A stretch of 62,255 bases of DNA from assembly GCA_964435565.1 (NCBI GenBank), contig CAYSZR010000003.1, positions 1 to 62,255 on the forward strand, written 5' to 3'. Position numbers and translations under genes: made by a program. Below are positions 8,479 to 17,339 of the stretch, one piece after another. How positions within the stretch are numbered: the first letter of the stretch is position 1; every line of letters begins with the position of its first letter. This DNA is from QAMH01 sp964435565. GTDB taxonomy: Bacteria; Actinomycetota; Coriobacteriia; Coriobacteriales; QAMH01. The notes beneath the pieces are model-generated. The model was given only the letters and a program-made list of their open reading frames with translations, was not told the DNA's origin and searched no databases.

Positions 8479-8886
8479 AGTCAACTCCTTCTTTCCTCGT
8501 CCCCTATGGGACGTGATACGTGCCGCTCCCCAGCATATAGGCCGCCGGAAACAGAGTTCCGACTTAACTGGATAACGGCGAAAACGAAAGTCCCGTTTGT
8601 GCGGGACCCCCTCGCAAGATACTGCGAAGGACGAGCTTTTACGAAAAACGCCCCCGCTGAACAATCACATCACTCTTGTACGTGAATGCTAATGGAGACA
8701 TCCTCCATAAAATCGCCACATAGTTTATCACACACCATGCAACAATTTACTTACGGAGCGTCATTTGCCATAAATGGCACCAAGCGGTCGAGGGGTGACA
8801 GCCGCCCTGTTGGAAAGCAACAATCTCCACTCTGAACCAAACGCACCTTTTAAAGCCCGTGATCCAAGCGTCCTGCCAGTTTCGCA

Positions 8887-8942
8887 GCAGGTGCCTGGCA
8901 CGCAAGCGATTACATAGCATTGCTCACGCGCCAGGCACCTGC
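8887..8942. repeat. REP-like inverted repeat, 13-bp perfect arms
   Basis: GCAGGTGCCTGGC (8887-8899) and its exact complement (8930-8942) enclose a 30-base spacer. The left arm with the next bases contains the small palindrome GTGCCTGGCAC. Extragenic palindromes with a GGTGCC/GGCACC core are familiar as REP elements mobilised by RAYT-type transposases, but no transposase lies here. The RAYT later in this window has different terminal repeats. Confidence 0.65.
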
Positions 8943-9143
8943 ATGCTCCAATCCGTCCAGACGCCAACCTCCGCACAGTGCTGTGCACAGCACGAAGAAG
9001 CCCCGAACCAAGTCTTACCAGACAAGCCCAGACACGATCCAGACACTAAACAGCTTGCCCTTGAACCCTTACGGGGCCTTTCTTGCGCCACTCAACAGAC
9101 TAGTGGCTTAACAATGTGACCACTATATGCTCTGAAGAGGTAT

Positions 9144-9171
9144 AAAATCATCAGTCATACCAGATGATTTT
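9144..9171. repeat. 9-bp inverted repeat upstream of the LuxR gene
   Basis: AAAATCATC (9144-9152) and GATGATTTT (9163-9171) are perfect complements with a 10-base spacer, about 150 bases before the promoter. This could be an operator; no factor is known. Confidence 0.4.
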
Positions 9172-9316
9172 GCATCCTTCTCTTCCACTCAATCTACCTG
9201 CATATTTAATAAATCACCAGTTCAATACATCATATCCAAAGCTATAGGATACAATCTATTAGCACGCATTCAAAAAATACTGTCACTATTGAGTCAATTT
9301 CTTCGCAAGCCTTGAT

Positions 9317-9345
9317 TTGATGCTCACATAAGGTTTAAGTACTAT
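9317..9345 (+). promoter_or_regulatory. Sigma-70-type promoter of the LuxR regulator gene
   Basis: TTGATG (9317-9322), a 17-bp spacer and TACTAT (9340-9345) lie about 40 bases before the start at 9388. This is the best promoter match in this intergenic region. Confidence 0.6.
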
Positions 9346-9387
9346 AGACAAGAAAGTCCCTCGTGCCCGGAAAAGGAAAGAGGAAGC

Positions 9388-10998
9388 ATGGCTGACGAGC
9401 CAGCTATCAAGAGTCCAGGATTCAAATTCACCCTTTCGGGTTTCTCTGCGATGTGCGCGTGGCATTTCCTGATGATTTTTACTGCTGTATTCAGCCTGAA
9501 CCCTGGCGCGGAATCCGGTCGTTCTGTCTGGACGCAGCTGGCTATTTATTTTGGGCTCGCTCTCTCGTATATGCTCATTGCCGCATTGTCTACGCGGATT
9601 ATAAAAAGGTTCTTTCAAAACGGCATCGCGCGATGGCGCGCAGCAAACATATGCATTGCCATCTGTGCGGTAATCGCGACCCTTCTTGTTGTCTTTTCTT
9701 CCGAGATGCCCATCCCCGCACAAATTGCCGCTTATCTTTTTCTAGCGTTTGCAGGCGCCCTTCTAATCTTTCCTTGGCTTCAGCTTCCCATGAATAAGCA
9801 GGATGAAAGCACCAGCTATAGAAACCTCGCGTTCAATATGGGTATCGGCGCGCTTCTGGCGATTGTCATCAGCTACCTGCAAAGCCCCTTTATCTATGTA
9901 ACCATCTGCCTGTTACCTATTGTCTCAAGCGTTCTGCTGATATTGCGCTCAAACAACGTTGGGCAAACCGATGAAGAACAGCCCGAGGGGAAACCCAGGC
10001 ACAAGACAACCGCCCGTGAGGCCTTGAGCACAAATATCCACTTTCTGGTCTTCGGTTTCGCTTTTGGCTTTTGCCAGGGGGCATTTGCGCATGGCACAAG
10101 CATCGCCTTCGTTCTTGATGGCGGAATACCTCTTTTCGGCGCAGTTTTCTCTGCGTTCGTTGTCATATTCGCACCATATAAATATCTCAAGACCTATGGC
10201 ATATTCATTTTGCAAAGGGCAAGCATGGTCCTTTTCTTCGCAGGACTTTTCCTCGCGATCTTCTTCTCGATGCCCAATCCAGCCGCAGATGGATTTATCA
10301 AAATGATCGGCTGGGAGGCTGCACAAGCTGTCACCTTTGCTGGATTCAATATTTTCGAATTTGGCTTCATGGTCTTTTCCTTTGCTTGGGCTGTCCAGCT
10401 CAAATCCGATTATTCGGTATACATCGGTTCTAACCGCACCGTTCTCTACCTAGGCATGGGCCTTGGTTTGGCTTTAGGATTTGCAGGCTATTTGCTTGGC
10501 CAAGATGTCATTGGCTTTTATGTACTCGCAATCGGATTTGCCGTCGTATTGCTCACCTTTACCACATTGCCCTTTTTCGACGAGGTTATCCCCTATGGCA
10601 GAATCGAAACCATGGCAGAGGCAAGGCAGCACGAAGCAGATCGTATCGCTGAAAAAGCGGAAGGTCGTTCAACGGATTCTTTAGATCAGTCCGAAGATGA
10701 GGCAGAATCCCCCCATGTCGCCCGTTGGCGAATGCGAGTTTCAAAGATTGCCGATGAACACGATCTGTCTGAACGCGAACGCGAGGTATTCTTCTACCTT
10801 GCGAAAGGACGCAATGCGGCATATATCCAACAAGAGCTTTGGATATCGATCCATACAGTCAAGACGCATATAGCCAATATCTACCGCAAGCTTGGTGTAC
10901 ACTCTATCCAAGAGGTCTTAGACATGGTCGACCGCTCTGCGGAGGCGCAATCACAGGAGGATACGCCAAGTGGGAAAGAACAAGACGCAAAAGTTTAG
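9388..10998 (+). CDS. Membrane-spanning LuxR-family regulator
   Basis: This 536-residue protein joins a membrane domain to a C-terminal DNA-binding domain. Residues 10-400 hold about twelve hydrophobic segments arranged like an MFS permease without transporter motif A, so it is probably a sensor rather than a porter. An acidic, charged linker (around 415-450) leads to a LuxR-type helix-turn-helix at about 459-515: LSEREREVFFYLAKG, then HTVKTHIANIYRKLGV, the recognition-helix pattern. This architecture is strongly expanded in Eggerthellaceae and is usually placed beside the genes it controls. The ATG follows AGAGGAAGC. A small membrane protein gene overlaps its end by 29 bases, implying translational coupling. 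The ligand and targets are unknown. Confidence 0.9.
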   Translation: MADEPAIKSPGFKFTLSGFSAMCAWHFLMIFTAVFSLNPGAESGRSVWTQLAIYFGLALSYMLIAALSTRIIKRFFQNGIARWRAANICIAICAVIATLLVVFSSEMPIPAQIAAYLFLAFAGALLIFPWLQLPMNKQDESTSYRNLAFNMGIGALLAIVISYLQSPFIYVTICLLPIVSSVLLILRSNNVGQTDEEQPEGKPRHKTTAREALSTNIHFLVFGFAFGFCQGAFAHGTSIAFVLDGGIPLFGAVFSAFVVIFAPYKYLKTYGIFILQRASMVLFFAGLFLAIFFSMPNPAADGFIKMIGWEAAQAVTFAGFNIFEFGFMVFSFAWAVQLKSDYSVYIGSNRTVLYLGMGLGLALGFAGYLLGQDVIGFYVLAIGFAVVLLTFTTLPFFDEVIPYGRIETMAEARQHEADRIAEKAEGRSTDSLDQSEDEAESPHVARWRMRVSKIADEHDLSEREREVFFYLAKGRNAAYIQQELWISIHTVKTHIANIYRKLGVHSIQEVLDMVDRSAEAQSQEDTPSGKEQDAKV

Positions 10999-11293
10999 CG
11001 TTTTAAGAAGTGCCGTCGTGCTTCGCGAAGCTTACCGAAAATGGCTTACATTGCTTGTTGTCGGACTGGCAGTTTGTGTTGTCGCCGTTTTCACCTACAT
11101 GTATCTTGTTGGCTCAATGCTGATTGGCAACGAATTCCAATTTGCTTGGCTAGCTGCTGCCTTTGCGGCCGCAATCCTTGGATGGTTTGGCAATAAATTC
11201 TCGAAGACGCACAGGGAATACGAGTCTTTTCTCTATGTTCATAAACTGACAGAGCAAGACGTCAAAACATTCATAAAAGAAAGCGACGAATAG
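10970..11293 (+). CDS. Small membrane protein, 107 aa
   Basis: An unrecognised protein with a basic N-terminus (MGKNKTQKF), two transmembrane helices (about residues 25-50, LTLLVVGLAVCVVAVFTYMY, and 58-75, FAWLAAAFAAAILGW) and a charged cytoplasmic tail. The GTG start at 10970 follows AGGAGG inside the 3' end of the LuxR gene. This 29-base overlap suggests coupled synthesis and perhaps a partner of the membrane regulator. Its stop codon lies in a perfect palindrome shared with the stop of the convergent larB gene. Confidence 0.75.
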   Translation: MGKNKTQKFSVLRSAVVLREAYRKWLTLLVVGLAVCVVAVFTYMYLVGSMLIGNEFQFAWLAAAFAAAILGWFGNKFSKTHREYESFLYVHKLTEQDVKTFIKESDE

Positions 11294-11302
11294 TACTATT
11301 CG
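11287..11302. repeat. 16-bp palindrome holding two convergent stop codons
   Basis: CGAATAGTACTATTCG is a perfect palindrome. Its left half contains the TAG of the rightward membrane protein gene (11291-11293) and its right half the TAG of leftward larB (11296-11298). The genes end only two bases apart and no hairpin terminator is seen. Confidence 0.8.
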
Positions 11303-12000
11303 AACCTGCTGGGCGGACAGTTGATTCGATGCGCAATCTGTCCCGCGCCAAACCCATTGTCGATATTCACAACCGAAACGCCGCCAGCGCACGAGTTAAG
11401 CATCGAGAGCAGCGCGGCTATTCCGCCGAAACTCGCACCATAGCCAACGCTGGTCGGCACTGCCACCACAGGCACGTCAACGAGTCCGGCGATTAGTGAC
11501 GCAAGTGCGCCTTCCATTCCTGCAACCACGACAATGGCATGCGCGCGACGCAGATCATCTTCGTGCGCGAGCGTCCTATGAACCCCAGCCACGCCAACGT
11601 CTGCAAGAACCTGCACGCGCGATCCCATGATGCGGGCCGTGAGCGCCGCTTCCTCTGCGATCGCGATATCGCTTGTGCCAGCACAGGCGACAAGTACCTG
11701 TCCTTGTGCTCGATTAGGGCAGCTCAGAACATCCTCGAGGATAGATCCTTGGACCGCATCCTCGCGACGGTCGACGAAAAGGATGCCCGACCGCTCAAAC
11801 CAATGCGCATCGGAAAACTGGCGTGTGACCTGTTCGGCGGCTTCTGAATGAACACGGGTTGCGAGGACGACGCCGTGGTATTCGACAAGGTCCCGAATAA
11901 TCGTGCACATCTGCTCCGGTGTCTTACTTGCCCCATAAACGACCTCGGGAAACCCGCAACGCTGCTCACGCTCGTAGTCTAGACTTGCATAATCTGACAT
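11296..12000 (-). CDS. larB: LarB, nickel-pincer cofactor biosynthesis carboxylase/hydrolase
   Basis: This 234-residue protein has the PurE-like (AIR carboxylase-related) domain of LarB, which carboxylates and hydrolyses nicotinic acid adenine dinucleotide as the first step to the nickel-pincer nucleotide cofactor of lactate racemase. Visible motifs are VACAGTSDIAIAEEAALTA, VLADVGVAGVHR and AVPTSVGYGASFGG, which form the nucleotide-binding and active-site loops. A GTG three codons upstream would overlap the AAGGTGAG ribosome-binding site, so ATG 12000 is preferred. It is the last gene of a leftward series after valS and a flavodoxin-fold reductase gene. larC, larE and larA are not in the window, so cofactor synthesis depends on genes elsewhere. 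Confidence 0.88.
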   Translation of the reverse strand: MSDYASLDYEREQRCGFPEVVYGASKTPEQMCTIIRDLVEYHGVVLATRVHSEAAEQVTRQFSDAHWFERSGILFVDRREDAVQGSILEDVLSCPNRAQGQVLVACAGTSDIAIAEEAALTARIMGSRVQVLADVGVAGVHRTLAHEDDLRRAHAIVVVAGMEGALASLIAGLVDVPVVAVPTSVGYGASFGGIAALLSMLNSCAGGVSVVNIDNGFGAGQIAHRINCPPSRFE

Positions 12001-12011
12001 AGCGCTCACCT

Positions 12012-12593
12012 TCAGAGTTTGGCATCGCCTATTGCCCGCAAGGCATCTATCATTATGGCATCTGGATCGTTTGTTACTATATCAAGTCCCTCTGCCCTAA
12101 AACAGCGAGTGTCCTCTATGCCGAAATAGAGACTGCAAAGTGCCTTGACCTGTTCGTAGCCATAGTCCCATTGCCCAATGTACCCGCCTGCGGTCGTTAC
12201 GTAAAAAGCACGCTTCGCGCGACATAGACCAGACGGTATGCCCTCATCGCTATATAAAAACGTAACACCTTGAGCGCAGAGCAACTCAAGGTATATCTTA
12301 AGCATGGCGGGAAAAGAAAAGTCCCAATAGGGTGCTGCAAAGACAACTTCATCAGCCCGCGCGAACTGCCTGGCATACTCGAAGACAGGGGCAGCAAAGT
12401 CTCCCGTCTCGGTTCCCCTTGAGCGTCCATCAAGCAATATCCCATCAAGAGGCACAAGACGCTCGCACTCAAGCACAACACTCTCTATTTGCGCATCAGG
12501 TCCCTGCAACCGATCCAAGAGTGCTTGAGCAAGCTTCTCTGTACGGGAAGTATCACGATGCACGCAGGCGTCTACATACAAAATATTCTTCAT
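12012..12593 (-). CDS. Flavodoxin-fold NAD(P)H-dependent oxidoreductase
   Basis: This 193-residue protein of the FMN-dependent NADH-azoreductase/quinone reductase group starts with ILYVDACVHRDTSRT, in which the phosphate-binding loop is HRDTSRT. The strongest match is AAPYWDFSFPAMLKIYLE, the family's flavin- and substrate-side helix, followed by YVTTAGGYIG, a second FMN contact. It would transfer hydride from NAD(P)H to quinones, azo or nitro compounds in the cytosol; the physiological substrate is open. The gene lies 47 bases after valS and just before larB on the same strand, a grouping I do not recognise as a standard pathway. Confidence 0.85.
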   Translation of the reverse strand: MKNILYVDACVHRDTSRTEKLAQALLDRLQGPDAQIESVVLECERLVPLDGILLDGRSRGTETGDFAAPVFEYARQFARADEVVFAAPYWDFSFPAMLKIYLELLCAQGVTFLYSDEGIPSGLCRAKRAFYVTTAGGYIGQWDYGYEQVKALCSLYFGIEDTRCFRAEGLDIVTNDPDAIMIDALRAIGDAKL

Positions 12594-12640
12594 CGGCTAT
12601 TCTCTCTGCAATCAGCGGCTCTTAGCAAAACGACAGCAGG

Positions 12641-15328
12641 TTAATCCTGTAATCGAGCCGCTATAAGCTTTAGTTCCTGCATCAGTTCACTATGCTCAGT
12701 GCGGACCTTCTCTACAGCTTCTGGCGCTGCTTTTGCAAGAAAGTTCTGGTTTCCCAGTTTCTTTTCCAGCTTCTCGATCTCTTTGTTTGCCTTGGATCGA
12801 CGATTTTCAAGACGCTTGCGCTCTTCTTCGAAATCGACCAAGCCGGACAGTGCAGTATACACTTCGATATCTCCGACAAAATCAACGCTGCTTTCTGCAG
12901 GTCGTGGCGCATCATCAGCAAGGATATCGATACTCGAAAGCTTGGCCAAAGCGGCGATCAACCCTTTTTGCCTATTGATGAGTGCGCTCTCATTTGCAGC
13001 CTGCGCCTTATCACCTGTAAAGCGCAGCGATACGGCAAGTTCTTGACGTGGACTAATGCCATAGAGCGCACGCATTGACCGCATCGAAGTGACAAGCTGC
13101 ACAACAAGTTGGATCGCCTGCTCCGATTCGTCGTCAATCCATTTGGCAAAAGCCTGTGGATCTGGCCAATCAGCAACCATAAGCGCAAAAGCATCATCAT
13201 CGATGGGCAGATATCCCCAGATCTCTTCGGTCACGAACGGCATGACCGGATGCAGAAGACGCAAGGCTGAATCCAGCACGAAGACAAGGTTTCTCTGGGC
13301 AACCAGGCGGCCTTCGCCGCCTTCTGCAAGACGTGCTTTGCAAAGCTCGATATACCAATCGCAGAATTCATTCCAGAAAAATCCATACAGGTCGCGTGCA
13401 ACATCGCCAAAACGGTATTCCTCGATACTGTTGGTAACAGATGCCGTGAGTTTGGCAAGCCGCGAGAGAATCCATGCGTCTGCCGGAGTCGTTGCCTGGG
13501 GCTCGCCCGGCTCGAATCCATCCATGTTCAGCAATACGAAACGCGCTGCGTTCCAAATCTTGGTGACAAACGAACGGGCGGCATCGGTACGTGGCGAATC
13601 GATAAGCTCATGGGTTTTCTTGTCGATATTCGCGTCAAATTTCACGTCTTGGTTATTTGTGACAAGCGTGAGCAAGTTAAAGCGCATGGCATCTGCGCCA
13701 TATTTCTCGATCAGGTCCATGGGATCGACGCCGTTGCCCTTTGATTTGGACATGCGGCTTCCGTCTTTAGCAAGAATAGTCGCGTAGATAAAGACGTCCT
13801 CAAACGGAATATCACCTGTAAAGTACAACGAGCTCATAACCATACGCGCCACCCAGAGCGCGATGATGTCACGCGCGGTTACCAATACCTTGGTAGGATG
13901 ATGACCTTCCATCTGATCCATATGGTCGGGCCAACCCTGCGTTGCAAACGTCCACAGCTGGCTTGAGAACCAGGTGTCAAGGACATCCTCTTCTTGGTAG
14001 ACCGCATGAGCACCACAAACCGGACAGACATCCGTATCTTCTAGCAGCGCATCTTCCCAGCCGCCTTTCTCACAATGAAAGACTGGAATGCGGTGGCCCC
14101 ACCAAAGCTGACGCGAAATGCACCAGTCCTTGAGATTGTCCATCCATGTCATATACGTCTGCGTCCAGCGTTGCGGATGAAACGTAACCTTGCCATCGGC
14201 GACTACCTTAGTTGCAGGGCCCTTGAGCTTATCGACAGCCACAAACCACTGTTCGGAAAGCCATGGTTCGAGCGTCGAATCGCATCGATAGCAATGCATG
14301 ACAGAATGCTCGTGATCTTCGACATGATCAAGCAGTTCGTGCTCTTCAAACCAGGAAAGAACCGCATCACGGCACTGGTCGCGGTCAAGCCCGGAAAATT
14401 CCCCGTAACCGTCGACCACGATCGCATGTTCATCGAAAATATTGATCTGAGGCAAATCATGGGTCTGTCCCATAGCGTAGTCATTGGGATCATGAGCAGG
14501 CGTCACCTTGACGAAGCCCGTGCCAAATCCCGCATCAACGTGCCAATCGGAGAAAATGGGAATCTCGCGATTGACGATTGGCAACATGACCTTCTTGCCG
14601 ACGAATTTTTGCTTGTCGGGATCATCGGGAGAAACAGCGATACCAGTATCGCCGAGCATCGTCTCGGGTCGAGTCGTTGCAACTGTGATGTATTCAACAC
14701 CGTCAACTGGCTCGACAAGGGGATAGCGCAAAAGCCATAGATGGCCTTTTTCATCTTGATATTCAGCCTCATCATCGGAAATGGCCGTTGTGCAGCTTGG
14801 GCACCAGTTGACGATACGCTTACCACGATATATCAACCCGTCGTGATACCAATCGCAAAACACTTTGCGCACTGCACGCGCATATTCCGGAGACATGGTG
14901 AATTTCTCATCATCAAAATCAACAGAACAGCCCATGCGCTTGATCTGCTCGACGATAATCCCGCCATATTCCTCGCGCCACTTCTGGCACTCATCCAAAA
15001 ACGCCTCGCGTCCAATTTCCAGTCGTGAGACGCCTTCGTCCTTAAGCTTCTTATCAACTTTGGTTTGCGTGGCGATGCCCGCATGGTCAGTGCCCAAAAT
15101 CCAGCGAGTAGAATATCCCCTCATACGACAATAACGGATATAGGTATCCTGAATCGTGTCGTCGAGCGCATGACCCATATGCAGCATGCCCGTCACATTA
15201 GGCGGGGGAATGACGACGGTACGGTCACTGGTCCCCTTGGATCGGGCATAGTAATTACCATCCAGCCATTTTTGGAGCATGCGCTCTTCAACGCCTGCCG
15301 CATCGTAGGTCTTGGACATTTCGGGCAT
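12641..15328 (-). CDS. valS: Valyl-tRNA synthetase
   Basis: This class I aminoacyl-tRNA synthetase of 895 residues charges tRNA-Val. The HIGH-type motif lies in PPNVTGMLHMGHALDD near the N-terminus and the KMSKS loop in DGSRMSKSKGN around the middle. The editing domain falls between them, with GTGFVKVTPAHDPNDY as its signature. A C-terminal coiled-coil arm is clear (EEERKRLENRRSKANKEIEK and onwards). Two ATGs are possible: the one at 15334 leaves only one base after AAAGGA, while 15328 leaves seven, so 15328 is chosen. clpX ends 32 bases upstream on the same strand, so it probably belongs to the tig-clpP-clpX unit. Confidence 0.97.
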   Translation of the reverse strand: MPEMSKTYDAAGVEERMLQKWLDGNYYARSKGTSDRTVVIPPPNVTGMLHMGHALDDTIQDTYIRYCRMRGYSTRWILGTDHAGIATQTKVDKKLKDEGVSRLEIGREAFLDECQKWREEYGGIIVEQIKRMGCSVDFDDEKFTMSPEYARAVRKVFCDWYHDGLIYRGKRIVNWCPSCTTAISDDEAEYQDEKGHLWLLRYPLVEPVDGVEYITVATTRPETMLGDTGIAVSPDDPDKQKFVGKKVMLPIVNREIPIFSDWHVDAGFGTGFVKVTPAHDPNDYAMGQTHDLPQINIFDEHAIVVDGYGEFSGLDRDQCRDAVLSWFEEHELLDHVEDHEHSVMHCYRCDSTLEPWLSEQWFVAVDKLKGPATKVVADGKVTFHPQRWTQTYMTWMDNLKDWCISRQLWWGHRIPVFHCEKGGWEDALLEDTDVCPVCGAHAVYQEEDVLDTWFSSQLWTFATQGWPDHMDQMEGHHPTKVLVTARDIIALWVARMVMSSLYFTGDIPFEDVFIYATILAKDGSRMSKSKGNGVDPMDLIEKYGADAMRFNLLTLVTNNQDVKFDANIDKKTHELIDSPRTDAARSFVTKIWNAARFVLLNMDGFEPGEPQATTPADAWILSRLAKLTASVTNSIEEYRFGDVARDLYGFFWNEFCDWYIELCKARLAEGGEGRLVAQRNLVFVLDSALRLLHPVMPFVTEEIWGYLPIDDDAFALMVADWPDPQAFAKWIDDESEQAIQLVVQLVTSMRSMRALYGISPRQELAVSLRFTGDKAQAANESALINRQKGLIAALAKLSSIDILADDAPRPAESSVDFVGDIEVYTALSGLVDFEEERKRLENRRSKANKEIEKLEKKLGNQNFLAKAAPEAVEKVRTEHSELMQELKLIAARLQD

Positions 15329-15360
15329 AGTCATATCCTTTATTCTCGTGCTATAAATAT

Positions 15361-16680
15361 TTATGCTGCTGTTTCGCCTGAATCACGACTGGGCTCGGCT
15401 TCCCGCCTTGTAATCGTGGGCCGCGCGCCTTGCGTAACGCACTCCTTGGAAACAACGACTTTCTCGATGTCGTCGGAGCTCGGGAGCTCATACATCGTAT
15501 CCTGTAAAACGCTTTCGCAAATGGAGCGCAGGCCACGGGCACCCGTACCCCGATCGATCGCCTGACGCGCAATAGCACGCAAAGCATCGGGTTCGAATAC
15601 GAGTTCGGCATCATCGAAGCTGAACATACGCTCATATTGTTTGACAAGAGCGTTCTTGGGCTCGGTCAAGATACGAACAAGATCGTTTTCCTCAAGATCT
15701 TGTACCGATGAGATCACGGGGATACGCCCGACGAACTCCGGAATCAAGCCGAAGCGATTAAGGTCTTCCGGAAGCACCTCTGCCAGCAACTCGGCAGATT
15801 CCATCGAGTGAGAATGCACGACCTCAGAATTGAACCCGACTCCGCGCTTACCAATACGCTCTCCGATAATCTTGTCTAATCCAACGAAAGCGCCACCAAG
15901 AATGAACAAGACATTGGTAGTGTCGATATGAATGAGCTCTTGCTGAGGGTGCTTGCGTCCACCAGTCGGCGGAACGGCCGCTTCGGTACCCTCGATAATC
16001 TTGAGAAGCGCCTGTTGAACGCCTTCACCAGACACATCGCGCGTAATCGAAAGGTTTTCCGCCTTTCGTGCGATCTTGTCGATCTCGTCGATATAGACAA
16101 TCCCGACTTGGGCACGATCGATATCGTTATCTGCAGCAGTGATAAGCTTGAGCAGAATGTTTTCGACATCCTCGCCCACATAGCCCGCCTCGGTAAGTGC
16201 CGTGGCATCTGCAATGGCAAAGGGGACATCAAGAATCCGCGCGAGCGTTTGTGCAAGGAGCGTCTTTCCGCAGCCCGTCGGCCCCAAAAGCAGAATATTG
16301 CTCTTCGCAAGCTCGACTTCGTCGTCTTTCGTGTCAAGCCCAAGGGCCACGCGCTTGTAATGATTGTAGACAGCAACGGAAAGCGCCTTCTTGGTGCCTT
16401 CCTGCCCGATAACGTATGACGAAAGCTTGTTGTGAATCTCCACCGGCGTCGGCAGGGTATCAAGCGTGATTAGCCCCTCTGTGCGACCGCTTGCAGAAGG
16501 AAGCTCCTCGCCTGTGAGCGAGATACCCTCGTCCTCGATGATATCGGTACATAACTTCACGCACTCGTTGCAAATGTATACACCATCACCCGCAATGAGC
16601 TTATCGACTTCGTTTTGGGTCTTTCCGCAAAACGAGCAATGAAGCAGCCCGCTATCAAACCCGCGTGGTTCATCCGCCAT
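15361..16680 (-). CDS. clpX: ATP-dependent Clp protease ATP-binding subunit ClpX
   Basis: This 439-residue AAA+ unfoldase feeds substrates to ClpP. The N-terminal zinc-binding domain (CSFCGKTQNEVDKL, then CNECVKLC) occupies residues 16-44. The Walker A motif is GPTGCGKTLLAQ and Walker B is VYIDEIDKIA, followed by the sensor and pore regions. The IGF-type ClpP-docking loop appears as a GERIGKRGVGFNSE stretch rather than the textbook tripeptide, with IGER preceding it. It ends with a Glu/Ser-rich tail after the arginine-finger region (GARGLRSI). The gene begins four bases after clpP's stop, which shows tight coupling in a tig-clpP-clpX operon, as in many bacteria. Confidence 0.97.
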   Translation of the reverse strand: MADEPRGFDSGLLHCSFCGKTQNEVDKLIAGDGVYICNECVKLCTDIIEDEGISLTGEELPSASGRTEGLITLDTLPTPVEIHNKLSSYVIGQEGTKKALSVAVYNHYKRVALGLDTKDDEVELAKSNILLLGPTGCGKTLLAQTLARILDVPFAIADATALTEAGYVGEDVENILLKLITAADNDIDRAQVGIVYIDEIDKIARKAENLSITRDVSGEGVQQALLKIIEGTEAAVPPTGGRKHPQQELIHIDTTNVLFILGGAFVGLDKIIGERIGKRGVGFNSEVVHSHSMESAELLAEVLPEDLNRFGLIPEFVGRIPVISSVQDLEENDLVRILTEPKNALVKQYERMFSFDDAELVFEPDALRAIARQAIDRGTGARGLRSICESVLQDTMYELPSSDDIEKVVVSKECVTQGARPTITRREAEPSRDSGETAA

Positions 16681-16684
16681 GGAT

Positions 16685-17329
16685 TTAGTCCTTCTTCTCG
16701 GTACTTGTTGATCCCGCAGTCACCGCACGGGACTTGACGACGTCGTCCACGAGACCATATGCCTTGGCCTCCAGCGCAGACATGAAATTATCCTTTTCAG
16801 TGTCTTGTTGAATAGTCTGGATAGACTGGCCCGTGTGATGAGCGAGAAGCTCGTTAAGCAGGTCGCGAATCTTGAGGATCTCCTCGGCGACAATCGCGAT
16901 ATCGGTCTGCTTGCCCTGTGCGCCACCAGATGGCTGGTGAATCATAACGCGTGAATTCGGGAGTGCGAAACGCTTGCCTGGGGCACCTGCAGCGAGCAGG
17001 ACCGCACCCATGGACGCACATTGACCGATGCATATCGTGCTTACATCGGGTTTGATGAATTGCATCGTATCGTAAATTGCCAGACCCGCAGTAACAGAGC
17101 CACCGGGTGAATTGATGTACAGCGAAATATCCTTATCAGGATCAGCGCTTTCAAGATGCAACAACTGCGCGACAACAGTATTCGCGGACGCATCGTTGAC
17201 CTCTTCGCCAAGAAAGACGACACGATCGTTGAGCAGACGCGAGTAAATATCGAAGCTGCGCTCGCCTCGCGGCGATTGCTCGATTACATAGGGTATGAGC
17301 GGATCTGATATTGGTTGCGTAAAGCTCAT
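16685..17329 (-). CDS. clpP: ATP-dependent Clp protease proteolytic subunit ClpP
   Basis: This 214-residue serine protease subunit assembles as a tetradecamer capped by ClpX. The catalytic Ser lies in GQCASMGAVLLAAG, His in RVMIHQPSGG, and Asp in the downstream EKDNFMS region. The reading frame extends to 17377 inside tig, but the ATG at 17329 sits seven bases after AAGGA and matches the family N-terminus (SFTQPISDPLIPYVIEQ). That ribosome-binding site overlaps the tig stop, so translation is probably coupled. Actinobacteria often have two clpP genes; only one is here. Confidence 0.96.
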   Translation of the reverse strand: MSFTQPISDPLIPYVIEQSPRGERSFDIYSRLLNDRVVFLGEEVNDASANTVVAQLLHLESADPDKDISLYINSPGGSVTAGLAIYDTMQFIKPDVSTICIGQCASMGAVLLAAGAPGKRFALPNSRVMIHQPSGGAQGKQTDIAIVAEEILKIRDLLNELLAHHTGQSIQTIQQDTEKDNFMSALEAKAYGLVDDVVKSRAVTAGSTSTEKKD

Positions 17330-17339
17330 ATTCATTTCC

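Larger units (their letters stand above)
8479..9387. other. Gene-poor 0.9-kb intergenic region
   Basis: No convincing coding region is seen: the open frames here lack ribosome-binding sites and family-like sequence. The region holds several inverted repeats: ATGGAG/CTCCAT near 8693-8709, TGCCAT/ATGGCA near 8767-8780, the REP-like repeat at 8887-8942 and the 9-bp repeat at 9144-9171. It ends in a good promoter for the LuxR regulator gene. The leftward zinc-ribbon gene must also be expressed from here. Confidence 0.6.

Noticed and set aside
8761..8988. Open frames of 60-90 codons in the 8.5-9.4 kb gap
   Set aside because: No ribosome-binding site, no family-like sequence and overlap with inverted repeats.
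15352..15363. Palindrome ATAAATATTTAT between clpX and valS
   Set aside because: It is AT-only and spans the clpX stop, so chance is likely.
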